This document shows, one piece after another, positions 1 through 7,890 of a stretch of DNA of 64,000 bases. A program made the position numbers and the translations under genes. This DNA is from an uncultured Clostridium sp. GTDB taxonomy: Bacteria > Bacillota > Clostridia > TANB77 > CAG-508. Where the stretch lies: the NCBI GenBank assembly GCA_902496295.1, contig CABVAF010000004.1, forward strand, positions 20,545 through 84,544, read 5' to 3'. Numbering within the stretch: position 1 is the first letter of the stretch; each line of letters starts with the position of its first letter. Under the pieces are notes generated by a model. It saw only the letters and a list, made by a program, of their open reading frames with translations, was not told the origin of the DNA and did no database searches.

Positions 1-1933
1 TAATCCATTCTGGTATGAAGATGACCAAGAAGTAATAGATGCAATAAAAACTAGAACAAAAACAGTTTTAGCAGAAATGAAAGACCAAAATAGAATAAGT
101 GATGATGCAGCAGAGGCAGAAAGACTATATAATGAGGCTATAGCAGAAGTGGATGCAGGATTAAAATTTAAGGAAGGTTCATTTGATAATGCAACGCAAA
201 TGTCTTATCATACAGATGCTGCTATAAAAGAAATTGTCGAAGATTTAGCAGAATTAAAAGATGTGGATGAGAAAGTAGCAAGAAATATGCTAGCTACAGG
301 CGGATATAAAATATATACAACTCAAAATACAGAAATACAAGAAAGAATGGAAGAAGAGTATATAAAAGATGAGTATATATATTATGCAAGAACAACAGGT
401 GGACCAAAAGAAAATAAAGAGCATACTCAATCTGGAATGATAATAATAGATAATAAAACAGGTTATGTTGTGGGCTGTATGGGAGGACTTGGAACAGATG
501 TTGATGCTACAGGTTACAATAGAGCTCTAGCTCCAAGACAAACTGGCTCTGCAATTAAGCCATTAGCAAATGTTATACCTGGGTTAGAAGAAGGAGTTAT
601 AACAGCAGCAACAGTTTACGATGACCGTAGATCGGATTTTGGTGGTGGATATGCACCTAAAAATGTTGCTAATTATAGAGGATTAACAACAGTAAGAAAA
701 GCTATAGAAGTTTCTTCAAATGTTGTAAATATGAAAATATTATCTAATGTAGGACCATCTACAGCAATAGAATATTTACAAGATATGGGACTTGAACATG
801 TTGACCCAGATTTAGATAACAACTTAGCTTTGGCTATAGGTGGAATGAGTGAAGGAGCAACACCATTAGAAATGGCAGCAGCATATGAGGCAATAGCAAA
901 TGGCGGAGAATATACAGAACCAACATTCTATACAAAAGTGGAAGATAGTAATGGAAATGTTATATTAGAATCTGCGCAAGAAAAAAGAAGAGTAATGGAA
1001 GAAACTACAGCATATATTACAGCAGATATATTAAAAGATGTTGTAACAGGAAGTAGTGGAACTGCATATATGTGTAAAATAAGTGGAATGGATGTTGCAG
1101 CAAAAACAGGTACAACAGATAGCAAAAAAGATAAATGGCTATGTGGATTTACACCATATTATTCTGCAGCAACATGGGTTGGATATGATACACCAGAAGA
1201 AGTTAGGTCTGGAAATGCTGATGCAGCACAACAAATTTGGGCAAGAATAATGAAAGATGTACACTCAGATTTAAAAGATGCAGAGTTTGAGAAACCATCA
1301 GGAATGACTAGTGCAAAGATATGCTTACAATCAGGTAAACTTGCAACTAAGAGTTGTACACAAACATATACAGAAATATTTAAAGCAGGAACTGTTCCTG
1401 GATATTGTGACGGACATGATAAAATAAAAGTATGTAAAGAATCAGGAAAATTGGCAACAGACTATTGCCCAGAAGTAGAAGAAAAATCATATGCAGTAGT
1501 GCCAGAAAAAGAGGTAAACCCAGCTTGGAAGAGCCTTTCTGGAACAAGCTATTCAAGACCAACAGAAGAATGTGATAAACATACAGCTTCAAATATGATA
1601 AAAGTTACAAATGTTGTTGGAAAAACAGAGGCAGCAGCAAGAACATCTTTAACTGGACTAACAATAAAAGTAACTTATAAATCAGATAGTACTAAGCAAG
1701 ATGGAATTGTACTTTCACAAAGTATAAAAGCAGACGAAGTAGTTGCTAAAAATACTACAATTACTTTAGTAGTAAATAAAAAGACTACAACTCCAGAAAA
1801 GCCTTCGACAGGAGGAAATACGGAAGAACCATCTGGTGGAGAAGGAACTAATACTGTTACTCCGCCAGCAGGTGGTAATACAGAGACTCCTTCAGGAGGA
1901 GGAACTACAAATACAGTTGTAAATAATACGTAA
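1..1933 (+). CDS. Class A penicillin-binding protein (PBP1a-type), 3' part
   Basis: Bifunctional peptidoglycan synthase, acting outside the membrane. The reading frame is open from base 2, so the gene starts upstream of the window; the N-terminal membrane anchor and most of the GT51 glycosyltransferase domain are missing. The transpeptidase domain shows all three motifs: S-A-I-K near 548-559 (catalytic Ser), S-S-N at 713-721 and K-T-G at 1103-1111. A PASTA domain follows (about 1595-1780), then a Thr/Gly/Pro/Asn-rich tail to the stop. Between transpeptidase and PASTA lie two related cysteine pairs of the form C-x5-KLAT-x2-C, probably disulfides. cysS follows 33 bases downstream. Family assignment is firm; which PBP1 paralogue it is cannot be told. 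Confidence 0.95.
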   Translation, partial: NPFWYEDDQEVIDAIKTRTKTVLAEMKDQNRISDDAAEAERLYNEAIAEVDAGLKFKEGSFDNATQMSYHTDAAIKEIVEDLAELKDVDEKVARNMLATGGYKIYTTQNTEIQERMEEEYIKDEYIYYARTTGGPKENKEHTQSGMIIIDNKTGYVVGCMGGLGTDVDATGYNRALAPRQTGSAIKPLANVIPGLEEGVITAATVYDDRRSDFGGGYAPKNVANYRGLTTVRKAIEVSSNVVNMKILSNVGPSTAIEYLQDMGLEHVDPDLDNNLALAIGGMSEGATPLEMAAAYEAIANGGEYTEPTFYTKVEDSNGNVILESAQEKRRVMEETTAYITADILKDVVTGSSGTAYMCKISGMDVAAKTGTTDSKKDKWLCGFTPYYSAATWVGYDTPEEVRSGNADAAQQIWARIMKDVHSDLKDAEFEKPSGMTSAKICLQSGKLATKSCTQTYTEIFKAGTVPGYCDGHDKIKVCKESGKLATDYCPEVEEKSYAVVPEKEVNPAWKSLSGTSYSRPTEECDKHTASNMIKVTNVVGKTEAAARTSLTGLTIKVTYKSDSTKQDGIVLSQSIKADEVVAKNTTITLVVNKKTTTPEKPSTGGNTEEPSGGEGTNTVTPPAGGNTETPSGGGTTNTVVNNT

Positions 1934-1966
1934 TTTAAGATAATATAGTTATAAGAAAGGGGATTT

Positions 1967-3367
1967 ATGAAAATTAAGTTATATAATACTCTAACAAGAA
2001 AAGAAGAAGATTTTACTCCATTAGTTGGAAATGAGGTTAGAATATATAGTTGTGGGCCAACTGTTTACAGTTATGCCCACATAGGCAATTTTAGGTCATA
2101 TGTATTTATGGACAATTTAAGAAGAGTTTTAAGATATAATGGATATGATTTAAAACATGTAATGAATATTACAGATGTTGGACATTTAGAGTCAGATGCT
2201 GACGAAGGCGAAGACAAAATGGAAAAGGCAGCTAGAAAAGAAAATAAAGACCCATATGAAATTGCAGCATTTTATACAAACGCATTTTTTGAGGATATGA
2301 AAAAACTAAACATAGATACACCAGAAATTATTGCAAAAGCAACAGATCATATACCGGAAATGCTTGAATATGTAAAAGAAATAATAAAAAATGGTTATGC
2401 TTATGAAACAAGTAGAGGAATTTACTTCGACATATCTAAACTAGACAAATATCCTGTTTTGTCAAATAGAAATTTGGATGACCAAATAGCAGGAGCAAGA
2501 GTAGAAGTAGATCCAGAAAAAAGAAATCCATATGATTTTGCTTTATGGATAAAGGCACCAGAAAACCATATTATGAAATGGGATAGTCCATGGGGACTTT
2601 CTTATCCAGGATGGCATATAGAATGTACAGCGATGGGAAGAAAATACTTAGGTGAAGAATTTGATATTCATACTGGTGGAGTTGACCATATACCAACACA
2701 CCATGAAAACGAAATAGCACAAGCAAAAGGAGCAACAGGAAAAATACATGCTAAGATATGGATGCATGGAGAGTTTTTGCTAGTTGATGGTGGGAAGATG
2801 TCAAAATCTTTAGGAAATGTTTATACAATATCTCAGTTGCAAGAAAAGGGAATAGAACCATTGGCGTATAAGCTATTTTGTTATTCTGCTCATTATAGAA
2901 CAAAATTAAATTTTACATTTGATGGAGCTTTAGCTTCTCAAAAAGCTTTAAACAGGCTTAGAGAAGGGTATTTAAAACATCTTAATGGAAAAGAATTAAT
3001 AGAAGAAAAAAATATTGAGGAATATGAAACTAAATTTTTGGAAACAATAAATAATGACTTAAATATTCCAGCAGCAATAGGAATAATTTGGGACATTGTT
3101 AGAAGTGAAAAGAAATCAGCGCAATATGCCAAATTATTAGAAAAATTTGATGAAGTTTTAGGACTTGATATAAAAAATTCAGAAAAATATTTAGAAGAAC
3201 AAAAAAATATAGATCTTCCAGAAGATATAAAAGAACTTGTAGAAAAAAGAAAGCAAGCAAGAATAGAGAAAAACTGGAATTTATCAGATGAAATTAGAAA
3301 TATATTAATGGAAAAAGGCTATCAAGTAGAAGATAGTAAAGATGGAATGACTGTTAAAAAGATGTAG
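1967..3367 (+). CDS. cysS: Cysteine--tRNA ligase
   Basis: Charges tRNA-Cys with cysteine in the cytoplasm. The 466-residue length is normal for bacterial CysRS. The class I signature HIGN lies at residues 38-41 and KMSKS at 277-281. The zinc site starts with Cys29 in the SCGPTVYS motif and continues in the IECTAMG and HHENEIAQ segments. A good ribosome binding site (AAGGGGA) precedes the ATG. The next gene starts about 20 bases after the stop, so co-transcription is likely. The T-box leader that often precedes aminoacyl-tRNA synthetase genes in Firmicutes is not visible, because the gene sits directly behind the PBP gene. Confidence 0.97.
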   Translation: MKIKLYNTLTRKEEDFTPLVGNEVRIYSCGPTVYSYAHIGNFRSYVFMDNLRRVLRYNGYDLKHVMNITDVGHLESDADEGEDKMEKAARKENKDPYEIAAFYTNAFFEDMKKLNIDTPEIIAKATDHIPEMLEYVKEIIKNGYAYETSRGIYFDISKLDKYPVLSNRNLDDQIAGARVEVDPEKRNPYDFALWIKAPENHIMKWDSPWGLSYPGWHIECTAMGRKYLGEEFDIHTGGVDHIPTHHENEIAQAKGATGKIHAKIWMHGEFLLVDGGKMSKSLGNVYTISQLQEKGIEPLAYKLFCYSAHYRTKLNFTFDGALASQKALNRLREGYLKHLNGKELIEEKNIEEYETKFLETINNDLNIPAAIGIIWDIVRSEKKSAQYAKLLEKFDEVLGLDIKNSEKYLEEQKNIDLPEDIKELVEKRKQARIEKNWNLSDEIRNILMEKGYQVEDSKDGMTVKKM

Positions 3368-3389
3368 AATTGTAATGGAGGGAATTTCG

Positions 3390-4475
3390 GTGGAAACAGG
3401 AGAAAAAATTGGCTTTTTTGAGAGACTAAAAATAGCAATATTTAAGTTTGAAGATTATGCAAAACTTGCTGCACAGAAAATAAGTAAAGCAATTATATAT
3501 ATGTTAATATTGATAGTTGTGTTTGCTTTATGTGTAAGTGCAGCAACAACATATAAATTTTCTCAAAGTTTAAATAATTTTGCAAATTATATAAGTAATG
3601 AAATAGAAACATTACAATTCAAAGATGGAGTATTAAGCATAGTTCCATCTAAAGATAAGGACAAGCCTATAATTATTGAAAATGAAGAATTACCAATAGG
3701 AAAAATAATTATAGATACAGGAGACCTAGAGCAATCTAAAATAGATGAATATAATGAGCAAATAAAAAAATATACAAGTGGAATAGTAGTGTTAAAAGAC
3801 AGGGTAATTACGAAAACAGATATGAGTACAATTACAACAACTATGATGTATAAAGATATTTCAGAACAGTATGGAATTTCAGAGTTTAATAAAGAAAATG
3901 TTATATCAATGGCAACGGGAGAAGGAAGCATAAAATTATGCATGTCTTTCTTTGTAATAACATCAATTTATCTATTTATTGTATATTTTTCTACAGTACT
4001 AATAGATGCCATTTTCTTAGCAGTATTAGCTTATATTACATCTGTTATAGCACGAGTAAGGTTAAGACCAAGTGCCGCATATAATATTGCTGTATATTCT
4101 CTTTCGCTTCCTGTTATACTAAACTTAGCTTATATTGTAGCAAATATTCTTACAGGCTTTGTAATAGAGTATTTTCAAGTAATGTATACAGCGATTGCAA
4201 GTATATATGTAGTTGCTACAGTTTTAATAATTAGAAGTGATGTAATAAAAAAACAAGCAGAGCTTAATAGAATTATGTCTGAACAAGAAAAAGTAAGACA
4301 AGAAATGGAAAGAAAAAAGCAAGAAGAAAAAGAGGCTGAAGAAAGAGAAAGAGCAAAAAAAGAAGAACAAGATAAAGAAAAAAAACAGAAAGAGCAAGAA
4401 GAAAAACAAAGAGATAATAAAAACAAAAGAGAGAAGGGTAACAGAAAAAATGGAGAAGAACCAGCTGGAACCTAA
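3390..4475 (+). CDS. DUF1189-like membrane protein with charged C-terminal tail
   Basis: Function unknown. The protein has a short cytoplasmic N-terminus (FFERLKIAIFKFEDY), one TM helix, an extracellular domain of roughly 130 residues, then a cluster of about four TM helices. It ends in a strongly charged Lys/Glu/Gln coiled coil of about 80 residues. The layout and the N-terminal Phe-rich segment resemble DUF1189, which I infer rather than prove. I chose the GTG at 3390 because GGAGGG at 3377-3382 is spaced 7 bases from it; the in-frame ATG at 3375 overlaps that binding site and has none of its own. It lies between cysS and ftsH on the same strand. Confidence 0.7.
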   Translation: METGEKIGFFERLKIAIFKFEDYAKLAAQKISKAIIYMLILIVVFALCVSAATTYKFSQSLNNFANYISNEIETLQFKDGVLSIVPSKDKDKPIIIENEELPIGKIIIDTGDLEQSKIDEYNEQIKKYTSGIVVLKDRVITKTDMSTITTTMMYKDISEQYGISEFNKENVISMATGEGSIKLCMSFFVITSIYLFIVYFSTVLIDAIFLAVLAYITSVIARVRLRPSAAYNIAVYSLSLPVILNLAYIVANILTGFVIEYFQVMYTAIASIYVVATVLIIRSDVIKKQAELNRIMSEQEKVRQEMERKKQEEKEAEERERAKKEEQDKEKKQKEQEEKQRDNKNKREKGNRKNGEEPAGT

Positions 4476-4560
4476 GCAAAATATAAAAATAAACTTAATT
4501 AATAAATGAAAAATGCTTTATTGTAATAGCTTTTTAAATAAATCGAAAGGATTTGACTAG

Positions 4561-6354
4561 ATGAAAGAAGAGGAAAAGAAGAATAATAAAAAGAAAAATT
4601 TATATTTCTTAATATTAGCAATAGTGTTAGTAATTGTAGCAGCAGCATTAACAATTTATGTTGTTACAACAAATAAAAAGAATGATAATACCGAAATTGC
4701 TTATACAGAGCTTATTAGAGAAATTGGCGATGGTAATGTAGAAAAAGTGGAAATGACTACAGGTAGTACAACTGTTAAAGTTAAATTAAAAGACGAAACA
4801 GAAGAAAGATCATGCATTGTTCCAAATACTCAAGCTTTTGTAGAGTTAATTCAAAGCAAAGTAGAAGAAGGAAACAATATAGAATTAAATCAAAAAAAGC
4901 CTAATATGTTTATAACTATATTCAGTAACTTGTTTACATTGCTACCAACAATTCTACTAGTAGTTTTATTTATTATGTTATTTAAGTTACAAGGTCTAGG
5001 AGACAAAAGCAAGGTATATGATGCAGAAACGACTAAGTCAAAAATAACATTTGACGATGTAGCAGGACTAGATGAAGAAAAAAGAGAAATGATAGAAATT
5101 GTAGACTTTTTGAAAAATCCAGATAGATTTTATGAAATGGGAGCAAAAATTCCGAGAGGAGTTCTTCTTTGTGGAAAACCTGGAACAGGTAAAACCTTAA
5201 TAGCTAAAGCAATTGCAGGAGAAGCAAATGTACCATTTATTTCTATGAGCGGATCTGAATTTATAGAAATGTTTGCAGGTCTTGGAGCATCAAGAGTTAG
5301 AAAGTTATTTGAAAAAGCAAAGAAAATAGCTCCATGTATAGTGTTTATAGACGAAATAGATGCAGTTGGTTCAAGAAGAACAAGTGGTAGTGGAGCAGAG
5401 TCTGAAAATAACCAAACATTAAATCAATTATTAGTTGAAATGGATGGATTTGATACAGATGAGACTATTATAGTTTTAGCTGCAACAAACCGCCCTGAAA
5501 TGTTAGATAAAGCATTACTTAGACCAGGAAGGTTTGATAGGCAAATTAATATAGCACTCCCAGACTTAAATGGAAGAGAAGAAATATTAAAAATACATGC
5601 AAAAGATAAAAAATTTGCAGAGGACATAAATTTAAGAAATATAGCAGAAGATACAGCAGGTTTTTCTGGTGCAGAACTTGCTAATATATTAAATGAAGCT
5701 GCAATTATAGCTACAATAAATAAACATAAAGCTATAACAAATAAAGATATAGAAGATGCTACAAAGAAAGTAACTATAGGAATTGAAAAACATAGCAGAG
5801 TTGTTTCAGAAAAAGATAAAAAGTTAACAGCTTACCATGAGGCGGGTCATGCTATAGTTAGTAGCCAGTTAGAAACACAAAAAGATATAAAAGAAGTTTC
5901 AATAATTCCAAGAGGAGTGGCAGGCGGATACACAATGTATAAGACAAATGAAGATAAATACTATGTATCTAAGACAGAAATGGAAGAAAAACTTGTATCT
6001 TTATTAGGTGGACGTGCAGCAGAAAAAATTGCTTTAAACGATATTTCTACAGGTGCAAGCAATGATATAGAGGTAGCTACGCAAATTGCTAAAGATATGA
6101 TTGTAAAATATGGAATGAGCGATGACTTAGGACCAATTTATATAGACACAGAAAAGGACCCATATGAGTTACAACTACTTGGCGAAAAATTTGGAGATGC
6201 AGTAGGAGCAGAAGTAAAAATTATGATTGACAATGCTTATGTAAAAGCTCAAAAACTTATAAGAAGTAATATGGACAAGCTAGATAAAGTGGCACAAGCA
6301 TTAATAGAAAAAGAAATTATTTCTGCTGAAGAGTTTCAAGAATTAATAAAATGA
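4561..6354 (+). CDS. ftsH: ATP-dependent zinc metalloprotease FtsH
   Basis: Membrane-anchored AAA+ protease for quality control of membrane and regulatory proteins. Two N-terminal TM helices flank a small external domain. The AAA module has Walker A GKPGTGKT (residues 205-212), Walker B FIDEID, and the second region of homology ending RPGRFDRQ. The M41 protease domain has the zinc motif HEAGH (426-430). At 597 residues it is shorter than many FtsH proteins, mainly at the C-terminus. Two usually invariant places differ: Walker A has K for the common P, and the pore-loop region reads MFAGLGAS where MFVGVGAS is usual. A bidirectional terminator follows. Confidence 0.96.
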   Translation: MKEEEKKNNKKKNLYFLILAIVLVIVAAALTIYVVTTNKKNDNTEIAYTELIREIGDGNVEKVEMTTGSTTVKVKLKDETEERSCIVPNTQAFVELIQSKVEEGNNIELNQKKPNMFITIFSNLFTLLPTILLVVLFIMLFKLQGLGDKSKVYDAETTKSKITFDDVAGLDEEKREMIEIVDFLKNPDRFYEMGAKIPRGVLLCGKPGTGKTLIAKAIAGEANVPFISMSGSEFIEMFAGLGASRVRKLFEKAKKIAPCIVFIDEIDAVGSRRTSGSGAESENNQTLNQLLVEMDGFDTDETIIVLAATNRPEMLDKALLRPGRFDRQINIALPDLNGREEILKIHAKDKKFAEDINLRNIAEDTAGFSGAELANILNEAAIIATINKHKAITNKDIEDATKKVTIGIEKHSRVVSEKDKKLTAYHEAGHAIVSSQLETQKDIKEVSIIPRGVAGGYTMYKTNEDKYYVSKTEMEEKLVSLLGGRAAEKIALNDISTGASNDIEVATQIAKDMIVKYGMSDDLGPIYIDTEKDPYELQLLGEKFGDAVGAEVKIMIDNAYVKAQKLIRSNMDKLDKVAQALIEKEIISAEEFQELIK

Positions 6355-6398
6355 TAACTAATAAAATAACTTGATTATGAAACAAGTAATAAACAAAA

Positions 6399-6440
6399 AA
6401 ATAATACTATAATTGTGAAAAACACATTATAGTATTATTT
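6399..6440. terminator. Bidirectional terminator between ftsH and RluA-family gene
   Basis: A long AT-rich hairpin (arms about 6400-6413 and 6426-6439) has A-tract and T-tract on opposite sides, so it can terminate the converging ftsH and pseudouridine synthase transcripts. Confidence 0.85.
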
Positions 6441-6441
6441 T

Positions 6442-7392
6442 TTATATAATAGTATTATATGGTAACGAGAAACTTTTATTATTCAAATAGTTTAGTATTG
6501 AAGCATCTTCTAAAAACTTAAATTTAATTTTATAACTACAAAGCTTTTGTGTTTTAAAACCAAATTCTTTATTTATCTCATTTTTGCCATATTTTCCATC
6601 GCCAATTATAGGATAACCAATATAAGCTAAGTGAGCACGAATTTGATGAGTTTTTCCTGTTAAAAGTTCAACATCTAATATAGAATAGTTTTTGTCCTTA
6701 TTTGTATTTAATACAGTATATTTTGTAGTAACTGGTACATATCCCTTTTTTGGTATATCAGATATATATACTAATGATTTTTTATTGTCTTTAAATAAAT
6801 AAGCTTTTAAAGTTTGTTTTTTTATATTAGGAATTCCATATACTGTAGCAAGATAATGCTTTTCTATTTCATGATTTTTAAATTTATTTAATAATACATC
6901 TAAAGCTTTAGAGTTTTTAGCAAATAGTATTAATCCTGTGGTGTTTCTGTCAAGTCTATGGCAAGGTTCTAAATATAATAGGTTAAGTTGTTTCTTTAAT
7001 AAAGTAGTTAGAGAAATTTCTGTATTGGTACAATTTGATACATTATTATTATTGTTATTATCGTTGTTATTCAAGATTTTTTGAGAGTTATTCTTTTGGC
7101 TAACTATCTCAATACCAACTGGCTTATTTGCAAGTAAAATATTTTCATCTTCGTAAACAATATCTATACTTTTATCTAAATTAGAAAAAAGTATATCATC
7201 TGAAATGTATACTTTTACGTTATCTCCAGTATTTAGAATAACGTTTTCATTTACCCTTATGTTATTTATTTTTATATCTTTTTTTCGTAGTGTTTTGTAA
7301 AAAAGTGAAGTGCTTAAAGAAGGAAAATTGTACATTAAAAAAGATTGTAGTTTTTTATTATTAAATTTGTCTGTGACAATTAATTCTTTCAT
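6442..7392 (-). CDS. RluA/RluD-family RNA pseudouridine synthase
   Basis: Isomerises specific uridines to pseudouridine in rRNA or tRNA. An S4 RNA-binding domain lies in the first 60 or so residues (KKLQSFL to NTGDNVKVY), followed by the catalytic domain with HRLDRNTTG, whose Asp is the catalytic residue, and the C-terminal GKTHQIRAHL motif. The start at 7392 (MKELIVTD) gives 316 residues and matches the family; a longer in-frame ORF up to 7602 would read through a terminator and the neighbouring gene. Odd: an Asn-rich insertion (about 10 Asn in 13 residues, 7041-7072) sits shortly before the catalytic motif, encoded by ATT-type repeats. The target site cannot be deduced. Confidence 0.9.
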   Translation of the reverse strand: MKELIVTDKFNNKKLQSFLMYNFPSLSTSLFYKTLRKKDIKINNIRVNENVILNTGDNVKVYISDDILFSNLDKSIDIVYEDENILLANKPVGIEIVSQKNNSQKILNNNDNNNNNNVSNCTNTEISLTTLLKKQLNLLYLEPCHRLDRNTTGLILFAKNSKALDVLLNKFKNHEIEKHYLATVYGIPNIKKQTLKAYLFKDNKKSLVYISDIPKKGYVPVTTKYTVLNTNKDKNYSILDVELLTGKTHQIRAHLAYIGYPIIGDGKYGKNEINKEFGFKTQKLCSYKIKFKFLEDASILNYLNNKSFSLPYNTII

Positions 7393-7428
7393 AATAGTTT
7401 TATATACTCCATTATTAAATATATTAAG

Positions 7429-7470
7429 AAAAAGGTGCTCCAATGCAGGAGCATCTTTTTCTTTTGAGTG
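7429..7470. terminator. GC-rich terminator hairpin
   Basis: Stem 7434-7441 pairs with 7448-7455 (8 bp, one G-T wobble, 6-base loop). T-rich runs occur on both strands, so it ends the 7523-7744 transcript and separates it from the pseudouridine synthase gene. Confidence 0.8.
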
Positions 7471-7522
7471 CTTGTAACAACTTAAAACAATACAAAATAG
7501 AACGTTGTTAGAAGGAAAATGC

Positions 7523-7744
7523 TCAGTAGCCGGCCTCTTTGAGTTTCTCCAACTCTTCTTTTGCCCACGACCCTTCAGGAAAGTCTGGTAGGTCATATGC
7601 ATTTAAAAGACCAGACCGCATAAGCTCAATTGCCTTGTCTTTCTTACAAAAGGCGATGGCATCTTCTAATTCGTTTCGCCAAATCCGCTCGCGTCTGTCG
7701 TCATCATTGGCTTCCCATTTTCGCATGCTCTGCCCGTATGTCAT
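7523..7744 (-). CDS. Small hypothetical protein of atypical composition
   Basis: 73 residues, highly charged, with no signal peptide or TM segment; not recognised. It is a real gene by context: a consensus promoter (TTGCCA, 17 bases, TATAAT on the minus strand, 7785-7813), an AAGGGGG ribosome binding site 9 bases before the ATG, and a GC-rich terminator downstream. The sequence is visibly richer in G and C than its neighbours and uses CGT/CGC/CGG arginine codons, suggesting recent acquisition. It overlaps a spurious N-terminal extension of the pseudouridine synthase frame. No function is proposed. Confidence 0.7.
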   Translation of the reverse strand: MTYGQSMRKWEANDDDRRERIWRNELEDAIAFCKKDKAIELMRSGLLNAYDLPDFPEGSWAKEELEKLKEAGY

Positions 7745-7784
7745 AAGTTAGTGCCCCCTTGTAATAAAATTTTTGCATAGTTAT

Positions 7785-7813
7785 ATTATAGCATTTATGA
7801 GCCGTTTTGGCAA
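7785..7813 (-). promoter_or_regulatory. Promoter of the small gene 7523-7744
   Basis: On the minus strand, TTGCCA (7808-7813) and TATAAT (7785-7790) are separated by 17 bases. It lies back to back with the promoter at 7830-7858. Confidence 0.8.
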
Positions 7814-7829
7814 ATTTACATCTTTTTTC

Positions 7830-7858
7830 TTGACTAAGATATACAAGAATGATATACT
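7830..7858 (+). promoter_or_regulatory. Promoter of the glucosaminidase gene
   Basis: TTGACT (7830-7835), 17-base spacer, TATACT (7853-7858); near-consensus sigma-A promoter about 30 bases before the ATG at 7891. Confidence 0.8.
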
Positions 7859-7890
7859 CTATGTGGAAATTTAGTACAAAAGGAGGAAAA

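Noticed and set aside
7393..7602. Extended N-terminus of the pseudouridine synthase
   Set aside because: The extension reads through a terminator and a better-supported gene and lacks family similarity.
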